Assembly: GCA_041859945.1 (NCBI GenBank)
Contig: JBFLGC010000008.1
Coordinates: 1 to 64,000, forward strand
Direction: 5' to 3'
Source: Tetragenococcus sp041859945
GTDB lineage: Bacteria > Bacillota > Bacilli > Lactobacillales > Enterococcaceae
Length of the DNA: 64,000 nt
The notes under the pieces are model-generated. The model ran no database searches. It saw only the letters and a program-made list of their open reading frames with translations, and was not told where the DNA came from. This document shows positions 9,494-17,605 of this stretch, one piece after another (position 1 is the stretch's first letter; each line of letters opens with the position of its first letter). The position numbers and the translations under genes are program-made.

Positions 9494-10219
9494 TTAGAAG
9501 GTATTTTTTTCGATACCAAATGCTTGTTGCATCTCATCGGTTGCTTCTTTGATCGGCGTGATTTGTTCTAACGTTCCTTGAACGACCCAACGTGTGATAC
9601 CGGCTGCTTCGGCACAGGTGACTAAGGTCACTAATTTCTGATCTGCCACCTCATCGACTACTTCCACTTGGGTTGGCTGGATCTGCTTAGATACAGTCGT
9701 CTGATAGACATAAATATTTTCCAGATCAGTTACATAGATCGTATCCCCAGCCCGCATTTGATCGATTTTGGTAAACAGTAGCTCTGTTCCTTCTACACGA
9801 TGACTGGCCAAAGCATAATTGCCCAGACCCATCTTTTGTTCTGAGGTAAAAGTCCCCGCCCCATAAAGCAAAGCCTCATTACTCAAGCCTTTAAAAATCG
9901 GCAAATTGACACCGATCGTTGGGATCGCCACACCGCCGATCACCGGCAGTTGTGCTTGACCAAATTGTGCTTGCAATACTTTTTCAAAGCTGACTGGTTC
10001 AACGGCATCAAAATCAAAAGTTGCTTCTTGCTGCTCGTTTTTCTGAATATCAGCACGCGTGATTTGATCCACCGTATAATTTTCGGAAAAGCGCCCCATC
10101 AAGAAATGCTTGATTTGATCATTAAAGACCAAGGCTAACCCTAAAAATAGTAAAAGGCCAATAAAAAAATTCAGCAAACGATTTTTTAATTTAGAAGATT
10201 TCTTCTTATTAGGTTTCAT
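9494..10219 (-). CDS. srtA: Class A sortase
   Basis: Membrane-anchored cysteine transpeptidase that attaches LPXTG proteins to peptidoglycan. One N-terminal membrane helix (about residues 16-36, after a lysine-rich start) is followed by the sortase barrel. The catalytic His is in ALASHRVE, the Cys in TLVTCAEA and the Arg in GITRWVVQG. No LPXTG substrate gene or class C pilus cluster is nearby, so this looks like the housekeeping enzyme. The ATG at 10219 with GGAG six bases upstream is preferred over the ATG four codons earlier. Confidence 0.93.
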   Translation of the reverse strand: MKPNKKKSSKLKNRLLNFFIGLLLFLGLALVFNDQIKHFLMGRFSENYTVDQITRADIQKNEQQEATFDFDAVEPVSFEKVLQAQFGQAQLPVIGGVAIPTIGVNLPIFKGLSNEALLYGAGTFTSEQKMGLGNYALASHRVEGTELLFTKIDQMRAGDTIYVTDLENIYVYQTTVSKQIQPTQVEVVDEVADQKLVTLVTCAEAAGITRWVVQGTLEQITPIKEATDEMQQAFGIEKNTF

Positions 10220-10297
10220 GCTATTCTCCATTTATAGTTAGGCTCTTTTTATTTTACCATATTTTGCATCTAAAAGGCGAAATTTCCGTGATGTCAA

Positions 10298-10326
10298 TTG
10301 CAAATTATTACCGTTTGTAATCTAAT
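10298..10326 (+). promoter_or_regulatory. Sigma-A promoter for the 10.4 kb orphan gene
   Basis: TTGCAA (10298-10303) and TCTAAT (10321-10326) are 17 bases apart, upstream of the ATG at 10409. Confidence 0.5.
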
Positions 10327-10408
10327 CTTAAAAGAATCGAAACAAGCTTTTTTTAAATTTTTATTGTAAACTATAGCTAAGGCATCTTGTAGAACGGGGG
10401 GTAGCAAA

Positions 10409-11194
10409 ATGGCCGATTGGATTTATGTACATATCGATACGATCAGTAATTCTGTTTTAACACAAGGAATTCCTGCTAGTGATTTTCATAATGAAATCAT
10501 TCATCAGCCCAAAAACTTGATGTTGTTAAATCCCGAAAGTACTTACGGAGAATTTGAAACCAATACAGCCTTGAAAATCATTCGTGGCAGTGAAGCCGTC
10601 GACAATTATTTACGAATGATCGATAAAAAACAAACTCGTTCTGAAAATAAATGGATCGATTTTGCTGATCCTATGATGCTCAAGGAGTTGACCCCTTTAG
10701 AGATTTCAGAACTGCTCTATTTCGGCCATATGAAGACCCATTTACATTCGCCTTTCTTTTATAAATTGCAAAATAACTTTGCTTATTTTGATTTAGAAGA
10801 TGAAATAGCCCGTGTTTACTATCGTTATTTAGATGAGTTTTATCGCGTCTTGGCAGGGAAACTCACCCGTAATATGTTTGCTTTGATCAATAATAAGCGT
10901 TTTTTCCACCGCCCGATCTCAGTAGAAAAAGTTCCCATCGAGATCATCAAAGATTTAAAAGAACATATGCGTGACGGTATCACTTTTTCCTTTTCGCAAG
11001 CTATCTTTGAAAATGACACCTACCTGATCCCAATTTTTTTAGTTGGCGATATCCTTTTTCGGATGACGACTCCGCCCTTTCGAAAGGAAACGATCGTGGG
11101 CTACCTATGTTACGATCGTGAAAAGAAAACTTGGGGACTTCAGCTAAATGATGACAGTATTGGCTTATCTCCTTTGACAAGCCCTTATCTTTAA
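10409..11194 (+). CDS. Conserved-looking hypothetical protein, 261 residues
   Basis: I do not recognise this protein. It is soluble (no signal peptide or membrane helix), mixed in composition and with normal local codon use. A GGGGGG-containing ribosome site precedes the ATG and a strong terminator follows, so it is a monocistronic, probably real gene. The middle part is rich in aromatic and charged residues (YFDLEDEIARVYYRYLDEFYR), suggesting a helical segment. No cofactor or catalytic motif is evident. Its neighbours (sortase, thiT) point the other way and give no functional hint. Confidence 0.75.
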   Translation: MADWIYVHIDTISNSVLTQGIPASDFHNEIIHQPKNLMLLNPESTYGEFETNTALKIIRGSEAVDNYLRMIDKKQTRSENKWIDFADPMMLKELTPLEISELLYFGHMKTHLHSPFFYKLQNNFAYFDLEDEIARVYYRYLDEFYRVLAGKLTRNMFALINNKRFFHRPISVEKVPIEIIKDLKEHMRDGITFSFSQAIFENDTYLIPIFLVGDILFRMTTPPFRKETIVGYLCYDREKKTWGLQLNDDSIGLSPLTSPYL

Positions 11195-11200
11195 ATTTTT

Positions 11201-11234
11201 AACTTCCTGTTGATAGAGAACAGGAAGTTTTTTG
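11201..11234 (+). terminator. Terminator of the orphan gene
   Basis: AACTTCCTGTT and AACAGGAAGTT form an 11-bp stem followed by TTTTTG on the plus strand. Confidence 0.85.
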
Positions 11235-11242
11235 TTTAATAA

Positions 11243-11269
11243 AGGAGCTAGAAATTTTTTCTAGCTCCT
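11243..11269. repeat. Perfect 12-bp inverted repeat
   Basis: AGGAGCTAGAAA and TTTCTAGCTCCT flank a three-base loop. Neither strand has a clear T run directly after it. It lies between convergent genes and may be a second, weaker terminator. Confidence 0.5.
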
Positions 11270-11379
11270 AGCTATATCATTCGTAAGTTTATAGTGACTA
11301 TTTTTACTAACAGAATTTTCCCTGAAACAAATCCATCCAACTCGATTTGAAACTTAGGTGGATTTGCCAAAAAAACAAT

Positions 11380-11946
11380 CTAGTTCACATCTTTTGGCAA
11401 ATAAAGCTGCGGATAAATATCAGCGATGATCAATAAAGCCACGATCGCCACAGCCCCAGTTGCAAGTCCGCTAGCCGCATTCATGACTAAGGAATACACC
11501 ACAGGGCTCAACCCCCATTGGACATAATCGCCCCAAAAGACCCAGCCAGCCACAAAATGCCAAAAGTAACGGGCCGCAGCCCCTACTAATCCTGATAAGA
11601 TCAGATACTTCTTTAGCCCTTTTTTATTGCCCTTTTTGACACATTCGCGAATCTTTGGTGCATAAACACCAGCAAAACCGACAAAAAAATAGGCCAATAT
11701 ATATTCGATCAGTACTTGTGGGATACTCAGATAATAAACATCACCTAACGGGAAATGCAACAATCCCCAGATAAGGCCTGCTAAAAGACCGGGTTTCACC
11801 CCTCTGCGTACCGCAAAAACGGTCAGTGCGATCTGTCCAAGCGAAATCGAAAAACTCGACCCGATCTTTAAGGGAATAAACGATAATACCATGGCTAAGG
11901 CAGCAAGAACGGTTCCTTCTACCCAAACTCTTGTCTTAGAATGCAT
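11380..11946 (-). CDS. thiT: ECF-type thiamine transporter S component ThiT (copy 1)
   Basis: Thiamine-binding membrane subunit of an energy-coupling factor transporter. The 188-residue protein has about six hydrophobic segments. It keeps residues expected for thiamine binding: Trp in LIWGLL, Glu-Tyr in LIEYILA, His in FWHFVAG, Trp in FWGDY, and Tyr and Asn in YSLVMNA. No ATPase or T subunit is adjacent, so it probably uses the cell's shared EcfA/A'/T module. A TPP riboswitch precedes it. The next gene upstream is a paralogue with the same layout, so the pair arose by duplication of gene plus riboswitch. Confidence 0.92.
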   Translation of the reverse strand: MHSKTRVWVEGTVLAALAMVLSFIPLKIGSSFSISLGQIALTVFAVRRGVKPGLLAGLIWGLLHFPLGDVYYLSIPQVLIEYILAYFFVGFAGVYAPKIRECVKKGNKKGLKKYLILSGLVGAAARYFWHFVAGWVFWGDYVQWGLSPVVYSLVMNAASGLATGAVAIVALLIIADIYPQLYLPKDVN

Positions 11947-12003
11947 AAAAAACTCCTCCTTTAGATTTTTCCATTCACAAAGAAGAAGTCTTCGCTTCTA
12001 CTC
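11947..12003 (-). promoter_or_regulatory. Expression platform of riboswitch 1 (alternative P1 strand and anti-SD)
   Basis: In the RNA, CUUCUUCUUU (from 11979-11988) can pair along its whole length with AAAGGAGGAG (from 11953-11962), the ribosome site of thiT, with two G-U pairs. The overlapping CUUUGUGAAU (11973-11982) can instead pair ten bases with AUUCACAAAG at the 5' edge of the aptamer. This suggests translational control. Confidence 0.6.
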
Positions 12004-12092
12004 TTCACAATTCCTACGTTCGCATGATCGAAACAGGTACGAAGGGTTTAGAATCACTTCAATCTCAGCCATTGTAGGCTCCCCTTTGTGAA
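12004..12092 (-). ncRNA. TPP riboswitch aptamer 1
   Basis: Read on the minus strand, the thi-box signatures are present in order: GGGGAGCC, GGCTGAGA, ACCCTTCGTACCTGTTTC and CGTAGGAA. P1 is formed by TTCACAA and TTGTGAA. It lies directly upstream of the first thiT gene. Confidence 0.95.
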
Positions 12093-12101
12093 TTTTGATT
12101 T

Positions 12102-12674
12102 TTATTTATTTTTTGGTACAAACAAACTTGGTGCCACATTATAAAGCAAAACGAGGACAATGGCGATATAGATCGCATTGGCCAAGAAAGACGCTCCATT
12201 GGCTAAAAAGGAATAAAGATAAGGACTCATTTGTGGTGGCGCATAGGCTCCCCAGACAAATACTCCTGCCCAAAAATGCCAGAACCAACGGCTAAAAGCC
12301 GAAATGACCCCACCTAAAGCAATATAGCACATCGTTTTCGTTTTTTTAGCTTGAGCAATGCTAGCTTGGATCTTAGGCATCAAGATCCCACCCATACCAC
12401 CAAAAGCAAAGGCAAAAGGATATTCAAAAATGATCTGTGGCACGCTGACAAAATTTTTCATGGCCGAGCCTAAGATAATATTGAGTAACCCCCAAATAAA
12501 ACCTGAAAGCATCGCCGGGGCCCAACTTCTACGATAGCCATACAAAACCAGCGGCACCAGACCTAATGATAAATCGAAACTGGCATTGCCTGTTTGTAAG
12601 GGAATAAAAGATAAAGCCATCGCTAAAGCCGCGATGATCGTCCCTTCCACCCAAACAACCGTCTTTGAATGCAT
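12102..12674 (-). CDS. ECF-type thiamine transporter S component ThiT (copy 2)
   Basis: Paralogue of the downstream thiT, 190 residues and equally hydrophobic. The family features are kept: FIWGLL, IFEYPFA, FWHFWAG, a Trp in VWGAY, and YSFLANGAS. The N-terminal stretch (MHSKTVVWVEGTIIAALAM) is nearly the same in both copies. The middle has diverged more, so the two may differ in affinity or bind different thiamine-related compounds. It is preceded by its own TPP riboswitch, and its stop is only ten bases before the next riboswitch, so both genes might also be read on one transcript. Confidence 0.88.
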   Translation of the reverse strand: MHSKTVVWVEGTIIAALAMALSFIPLQTGNASFDLSLGLVPLVLYGYRRSWAPAMLSGFIWGLLNIILGSAMKNFVSVPQIIFEYPFAFAFGGMGGILMPKIQASIAQAKKTKTMCYIALGGVISAFSRWFWHFWAGVFVWGAYAPPQMSPYLYSFLANGASFLANAIYIAIVLVLLYNVAPSLFVPKNK

Positions 12675-12734
12675 AAAAAAGCTCCTCCTTTTAGAATCTT
12701 GAAATTCACAAAGAAGAAGTGTTTGCTTCTATTC
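12675..12734 (-). promoter_or_regulatory. Expression platform of riboswitch 2
   Basis: Same design as platform 1: an anti-SD CUUCUUCUUU (12710-12719) facing the ribosome site AAAGGAGGAG (12682-12691), and an alternative P1 strand at 12704-12713. Confidence 0.6.
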
Positions 12735-12823
12735 TTCACAATTCCTACGTTCGTATGACCGAAACAGGTACGAAGGGTTTAGAGTATCCTCAATCTCAGC
12801 CCAAATGGACTCCCCTTTGTGAA
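12735..12823 (-). ncRNA. TPP riboswitch aptamer 2
   Basis: The minus strand carries GGGGAGTCC, GGCTGAGA, ACCCTTCGTACCTGTTTC and CGTAGGAA, closed by a TTCACAA/TTGTGAA P1 stem. It is strongly similar to aptamer 1, with changes mostly in the variable P3 arm. Confidence 0.95.
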
Positions 12824-12892
12824 TAGATCCTATTTAATTTTTACACTCTTAGTATAGCATAGATTTTAAAGAATGAAAGCAATTTGTTTAAA

Positions 12893-12931
12893 CTATATCC
12901 ATTTGAAATATATTCAATTTGGGTATATACT
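12893..12931 (+). promoter_or_regulatory. Promoter with overlapping imperfect dyad (possible PadR site)
   Basis: TTGAAA (12903-12908) and TATACT (12926-12931) are 17 bases apart. They lie within an imperfect inverted repeat, TATATCC-ATTTGAA against the complement of CAATTTGGGTATA. Autoregulation by the downstream PadR protein is an inference. Confidence 0.45.
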
Positions 12932-12957
12932 AATCATAAGCAGAACGGAGGAAACAC

Positions 12958-13257
12958 ATGGATAAGATCCCATTAAGTTATGCAAATTTTCTAATTCTTT
13001 GGGTATTGCAGACCCCTTCACACGGTTATGAAATCATGAAGAAAATCTCAGTCAAAACAAAAAACAGGATCACTGTTGGTCCCGCCACCATGTATAGAAG
13101 CCTTGCGTACTTTTTAGACAACGGTTATATAAAATTAGTTTCTGAAATGGATAATAAGAAAAAGTACCAATTGACAGCGATTGGACAAAAACTTTTAGAT
13201 GAACAGGTTGATTTTATACAATTACTGGTAGACATCACTAGAGAGAAAGGAAAGTAG
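12958..13257 (+). CDS. PadR-family transcriptional regulator
   Basis: A 99-residue winged-helix regulator. PadR hallmarks are the N-terminal LSYANFLILWVLQ helix, HGYEIMKKI, VGPATMYRSLAYFLDNGYI for the recognition helix, and KKKYQLTAIGQKLLDEQ for the wing and following helix. It lacks a long C-terminal dimer domain, so it belongs to the short subfamily. CGGAGG precedes the ATG. The DUF2812 gene starts two bases after its stop, a common pairing in Firmicutes in which the regulator controls the membrane protein. The ligand is unknown. Confidence 0.9.
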   Translation: MDKIPLSYANFLILWVLQTPSHGYEIMKKISVKTKNRITVGPATMYRSLAYFLDNGYIKLVSEMDNKKKYQLTAIGQKLLDEQVDFIQLLVDITREKGK

Positions 13258-13259
13258 TC

Positions 13260-14021
13260 ATGAAAAGATTCCGGTTGTTTTTTAAAGGCAGTAAGGGTGA
13301 AAAAGAGTTTTTACTCGAAAAAAAGCAAAAAGGATATATTTTAAAAAATATCAACTCTGGTCTGTACTCATTTGAAAAAGTACCACACTTAAGTAGTGCT
13401 TCGTTACAAATCGAATTTTGTACGAACGACATTTGTGATTCAGCTCCAATGATTCAAACCGTTCAAAAAAAATTGCTTTTTTCTAACTACTCTGTTTTAT
13501 ACAGTTATATAGAAAAAAACAAAATCGATCATTCTATTGTTCTGACTGAGACCAATGATGTAGAATTTGCGTATTTAAAAAAGTTGAACGCACGCTTATT
13601 CTGGCTAAATTTGATAGAAACCATTCTCTTTCTTATCATTTGGACTTATCTCGCCCTTTCTGATCATTCTATACATCTCACTGCCTTTTTCTCTATTACA
13701 ATGTTTATTATTTGGTCGATCAATTTCATTTGGTCTAGAAAAATAAGCAAACGAAGTGATTCACTCGAAGAAAATGATTATGGAACATCAAATCTTATCG
13801 TAGTCATTGAAGGCTTACCCACTCAACCAACTTTGAAAACTTTAAATTACTTAGGGATCTGGTCCTTTCGTACCCAAAACAAAAGTAGCTATTATTATCG
13901 TCTGACCACAAGTTATTCTCAAGCACAAATAATCAATGAACTTTCCAATTTCTTAGATATCAATGAAGAAGATATCCAAATCATTTCCGATACCGGATTA
14001 TTCCCTATCGGTTGGTTTTAA
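13260..14021 (+). CDS. DUF2812-like membrane protein
   Basis: A 253-residue protein with a soluble N-terminal half carrying the pattern of DUF2812 (FEKVPHL near residue 40), then two membrane helices at about 118-136 and 142-160 (LFWLNLIETILFLIIW, FFSITMFIIWSINFIW) and a second soluble domain. Such proteins are typically coupled to PadR regulators, as here. The family's biochemical role is not known. AT-rich codon use makes this pair look lighter in GC than its neighbours. No terminator is obvious directly after it. Confidence 0.7.
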   Translation: MKRFRLFFKGSKGEKEFLLEKKQKGYILKNINSGLYSFEKVPHLSSASLQIEFCTNDICDSAPMIQTVQKKLLFSNYSVLYSYIEKNKIDHSIVLTETNDVEFAYLKKLNARLFWLNLIETILFLIIWTYLALSDHSIHLTAFFSITMFIIWSINFIWSRKISKRSDSLEENDYGTSNLIVVIEGLPTQPTLKTLNYLGIWSFRTQNKSSYYYRLTTSYSQAQIINELSNFLDINEEDIQIISDTGLFPIGWF

Positions 14022-14146
14022 TATTTTGATAATAGAATGCAAAATTTCAATCTATTTCATAATAAATTTTAGCTTATCCATGAAATATAAAGTAAAATAA
14101 AACCCGAACATTTTCACAAAAACATTTCAAAAATTACATCTTAACA

Positions 14147-14175
14147 TTGACATTCTCAAAATTATCTGATAATTT
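14147..14175 (+). promoter_or_regulatory. Sigma-A promoter of the T-box transcript
   Basis: TTGACA (14147-14152) and TAATTT (14170-14175) are 17 bases apart, just ahead of the T-box leader. Confidence 0.7.
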
Positions 14176-14182
14176 TGAATCG

Positions 14183-14453
14183 ATAAGAAAACGCGATGAA
14201 AAAGAAAGTAAACAGCTTGCGAAAATCAAAAGAGACTTCCGATCGCTGAAAAGGAAGGATTTGTCAGTTGTTGAAAATGGCTTTTGAGCGGATTTTCCGA
14301 AAATGAGTAGGAAAATACGGATGCTCCGTTAACAAGCAGCAGTGACCGATCCAATCGTTCACTGACAAAGGTAAGATCTGTGAAGATCTTATGATGTAAG
14401 GTGGTAACGCAGTCCATGCCCTTCAGCTTTTAGCTCAAGGGCATTTTTTTATT
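14183..14453 (+). ncRNA. T-box leader, apparently tRNA-Met specific
   Basis: Stem I features are visible: GATGAAAAAGAAAGTAA, the AGAGACTTCC arm and its GGAAG partner. The specifier loop reads GAAAATGGCTTTTGAG, placing ATG (14277-14279) as the codon. The antiterminator box AAGGTGGTAACGC is at about 14398-14410, and its UGGU would match a tRNA ending ACCA, as expected for tRNA-Met. A terminator follows (TGCCCTT/AAGGGCA and seven T, 14417-14450). Uncharged tRNA-Met should allow read-through into the SAM hydrolase and ECF genes. Confidence 0.88.
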
Positions 14454-14476
14454 TTATTGAGAGAAAGGAATCAGAA

Positions 14477-15325
14477 ATGAGTGGAAATTTAGTGGTACAA
14501 ACCGATTTTGGCTTGCAAGACGGCGCCGTCAACGCCATGTACGGCGTGGCTTATCAAGTCGAGCAAAATTTAACGATCACGGATCTGACCCATGAGATCA
14601 CGCCCTATGATATTCATGACGCCAGCTACCGCCTATTGCAAAGTGTGACTTATTGGCCTAAGGGGACCGTTTTCGTTTCGGTCGTCGATCCCGGTGTGGG
14701 CTCGACCAGACGTAGTGTCGTGGTCAGCCTTAAAAGTGGGCAATATGTCATCACCCCGGACAATGGAACTTTGACCTATTTGAAATCTTATGTTGGTATC
14801 AAAGAAGTGCGTCAAATCGACGAGAACACCCAACGCTTAGCCGGTTCTGCTGAAAGTCATACTTTCCACGGTCGTGATGTCTACATGTATAACGGCGCTC
14901 GCTTGGCAAGTCAAAAAGTGCGTTTTGAAGCATTAGGATCAGTGGTCTCTGTCGACTCCATTGTCACTTTCCCGCTTTTGGAACCGAAACAAACAAATGC
15001 CGTTATGCAAGGAACGATCGATATTTTAGACATTCGCTTCGGATCATTGTGGACAAATCTTCCTTTGTCATTCATCAAAAATTGGCACGTCGCTTATGGG
15101 GATCAGTTACAAGTGGAAATTTATTATCAAAACGTCTTACGTTATCGTGAAAGTGTCACTTTTGGCCGCTCGTTTGCGCAGGTTGACCCACAAGAACCTG
15201 TGCTTTACATCAATTCTTTACTCAATATTGGTTTAGGTCTCAACCTTGGTTCCTTTGCCGAAACGTATAAAATCGGGACTGGGATCAATTGGAAAATAAG
15301 GATCAAAAAGGAGGATTTATCATGA
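14477..15325 (+). CDS. SAM hydrolase / DUF62-family (S-adenosylmethionine hydroxide adenosyltransferase)
   Basis: Family members split S-adenosyl-L-methionine with water into adenosine and methionine; relatives are fluorinases and chlorinases. The 282-residue length is typical. Conserved family segments are VVQTDFGLQDGAV at the N terminus, VVDPGVGSTRR, TPDNGTLTYL and TFHGRDVYMY, which supply the active-site Asp, Arg and His residues. It is the first gene after a Met-type T-box and overlaps the ECF S gene by four bases (ATGA). A role in methionine or adenosine supply under methionine limitation is inferred from that context. Confidence 0.85.
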   Translation: MSGNLVVQTDFGLQDGAVNAMYGVAYQVEQNLTITDLTHEITPYDIHDASYRLLQSVTYWPKGTVFVSVVDPGVGSTRRSVVVSLKSGQYVITPDNGTLTYLKSYVGIKEVRQIDENTQRLAGSAESHTFHGRDVYMYNGARLASQKVRFEALGSVVSVDSIVTFPLLEPKQTNAVMQGTIDILDIRFGSLWTNLPLSFIKNWHVAYGDQLQVEIYYQNVLRYRESVTFGRSFAQVDPQEPVLYINSLLNIGLGLNLGSFAETYKIGTGINWKIRIKKEDLS

Positions 15326-15876
15326 AAGAATCAAAATTTACCGTTAAAAGTATCGTTGCAGTAGGAATCGGTGCTGCTGTTTTCTTTATTCTCAAACGTT
15401 TCTTAGTCATTCCCACAGGTTTTCCCAATACTGACATCCAAACGGCTTATCCGTTTTTGGCCTTGTTGGGCGTCGTCTATGGTCCCGTCGTCGCAGGCCT
15501 AGCTGGTTTTATTGGTCACTGGTTGGGTGATCTGACTTCCTATGGCGCTTGGTGGTCGTGGATCATCGCTTCTGGTGTTTTAGGGGTGCTCTTTGGTTTG
15601 TTGTCCCGGCGTATCCCAATCGCAGAAGGTATTTTTGGTAAAAAAGAAATCACCATTTTTACAATCGGGGAAACAATTGCTAATTTAGTTGTTTGGGTGA
15701 TCCTAGCTCCTATCGGTGATATTTTGATTTATAATGAGCCAGTAGCAAAAACTTTCACACAAGGCATTATTGCGGGATTGACCAATGCACTGGTAACTGG
15801 GATAATTGGAGTGATCCTCCTCAAATCCTACGCCCAAACTAAAACAAAAAAGGGCAGCTTAAAGAAGGAATCTTAA
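15322..15876 (+). CDS. UPF0397-family ECF transporter S component
   Basis: Substrate-binding membrane subunit of an ECF transporter, 184 residues with about five or six helices. The stretch VVYGPVVAGLAGFIGHWLGDLTSYG and the following WWSWIIASG are typical of UPF0397 proteins. The start at 15322 is fixed by AAGGAGG and overlaps the previous stop. Automatic annotation often calls this family a riboflavin transporter, but the Met-type T-box and the SAM hydrolase partner make methionine, a methionine precursor or a SAM-derived compound more plausible; I recall MtsT-type transporters described in such a context. Confidence 0.8.
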   Translation: MKESKFTVKSIVAVGIGAAVFFILKRFLVIPTGFPNTDIQTAYPFLALLGVVYGPVVAGLAGFIGHWLGDLTSYGAWWSWIIASGVLGVLFGLLSRRIPIAEGIFGKKEITIFTIGETIANLVVWVILAPIGDILIYNEPVAKTFTQGIIAGLTNALVTGIIGVILLKSYAQTKTKKGSLKKES

Positions 15877-15895
15877 GTAAAGAAATGTGTGAACG

Positions 15896-17605
15896 ATGAA
15901 AAAACCTATCATTGAATTTAAAAACTTCTCTTTTCAATACGATGCTCAAGCTGAGGCTACTTTAAAAAACATCGATTTAACGATCTATGCAGGTGAAAAA
16001 GTCTTGATCATAGGGCCCAGTGGTTCCGGCAAAAGCACTTTGGGCAAATGTCTGAATGGGCTGATCCCGCAGAACGACAAGGGACAATTTACAGGAAGTC
16101 TCCAAATTGGCTCCGACACGTTTGGGAAAGCGTCGATTTACGATCTTTCCTTAGAAGTCGGCACCGTTTTGCAAGACACCGACAGTCAATTCGTGGGTCT
16201 GACAGTCGGCGAAGATATGGCCTTTTCTTTGGAAAATGAAGCTGTGTCCCAAGCTATCATGCGCCAAAAAGTGACGACCTGGGCTGACAAGATCGCTTTA
16301 AAAGAACATTTGACCAAAAAGCCCCAAGAATTGTCTGGGGGGCAAAAACAACGCGTCTCGATGGCTGGTGTTTTGATCGATGAAACGCCGATCCTCTTAT
16401 TTGACGAGCCTTTAGCGAATCTTGATCCGCAAACGGGTTATGAAGCCATCGAGATCATCGACCAACTCTATCAAGAACAAAAATTTACCACAATCATTAT
16501 CGAACATCGCTTAGAAGAAGTCCTCGCGGCACCTGTTGATCGGATCCTTTTGATGAATGATGGGCAAATCGTTGCGGATAGCACACCGACTGCCTTATTA
16601 AAAAGTGATTTACTTGAAAAATATGGGATTCGCGAACCACTTTATGTCGCAGCTTTGAAAAAAGTGGGCCTTTTACTTGACGATTTTACTGATTTGACGG
16701 ACCTAAAAAAACTGGCTTCGCCTGAAATCAGTCAACATTTACAAGCTTTTCAAGAGCAACATGTACCCATCCCTGCATTGTCTGACGGCGAAATCTTATT
16801 GACTGCTGAAGATTTGACTTTTGCTTACAAAAAGGGCCAAGATATTTTAAAAGGTCTCAACTTTTCGATCAAAAAAGGCGAAATGGTCAGTCTTGTGGGT
16901 CATAATGGGGCTGGCAAGTCGACATTATCCAATTTGATCACAGGCTTTCTCGCACCATCTTCGGGACGTTTACTTTGGAACAACCGTGATTTTAGCCACG
17001 ATTCGATCAAAGAACGCGCTGAAAAAATCGGCTATGTGTTACAAAACAGCAATCAAATGTTATCAAAAAATTTCTTGTTCGATGAAGTGGCTCTAGGCTT
17101 GATCAATCGCCAAGTACCAGAAGAGCAAATCAGAGAAAAAGTCAATGAAACGCTGAAAATCTGTGGCCTGTATGAATTTCGCTCGTGGCCGCTTTCGGCT
17201 TTGAGTTATGGCCAGAAACGGCGCGTAGCGATTGCGGCGATCTTAGTTTTAGATCCAGAATTGATCATTTTAGATGAACCCACAGCTGGTCAAGATCATC
17301 GCCACTATAAAGCGATGATGGATTTCATTCAACAATTGAATCAACACGGCTTGACAATTTTGATGATCACGCATGATATGCACTTGATGTTAGAATACAC
17401 GAAGCGCACGATCGTTTTAAAAGAAGGGCAGATCTTTGCCGAGGGCACCCCGGCTGAGATCCTTTCTTCGCCTGATATCGTACACTTGGCAAGCCTGCGC
17501 CAAACCAGTCTTTATACGTTAGCTAAAATAAACGGTCTGCCTGATCCAATTGATTTTGTGGCTTCCTTTATTGATAGTGAAAGGGGCACTACTCATGGAA
17601 AGTAA
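15896..17605 (+). CDS. Double-ATPase ECF transporter subunit
   Basis: 569-residue fusion of two ABC ATPase domains that energises the adjacent S and T subunits. Domain 1 has GPSGSGKST, LSGGQKQR and LLFDEPLANLD; domain 2 has GHNGAGKST, the variant signature LSYGQKRR and LIILDEPTAGQD. A linker of about 60 residues joins them near residue 245-305. The shine-dalgarno site is weak, so translation may depend on the upstream gene. The stop overlaps the T gene start by 11 bases. Dedicated A-A-T genes next to the S gene make this a self-contained cassette, unlike the thiT genes. Confidence 0.93.
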   Translation: MKKPIIEFKNFSFQYDAQAEATLKNIDLTIYAGEKVLIIGPSGSGKSTLGKCLNGLIPQNDKGQFTGSLQIGSDTFGKASIYDLSLEVGTVLQDTDSQFVGLTVGEDMAFSLENEAVSQAIMRQKVTTWADKIALKEHLTKKPQELSGGQKQRVSMAGVLIDETPILLFDEPLANLDPQTGYEAIEIIDQLYQEQKFTTIIIEHRLEEVLAAPVDRILLMNDGQIVADSTPTALLKSDLLEKYGIREPLYVAALKKVGLLLDDFTDLTDLKKLASPEISQHLQAFQEQHVPIPALSDGEILLTAEDLTFAYKKGQDILKGLNFSIKKGEMVSLVGHNGAGKSTLSNLITGFLAPSSGRLLWNNRDFSHDSIKERAEKIGYVLQNSNQMLSKNFLFDEVALGLINRQVPEEQIREKVNETLKICGLYEFRSWPLSALSYGQKRRVAIAAILVLDPELIILDEPTAGQDHRHYKAMMDFIQQLNQHGLTILMITHDMHLMLEYTKRTIVLKEGQIFAEGTPAEILSSPDIVHLASLRQTSLYTLAKINGLPDPIDFVASFIDSERGTTHGK

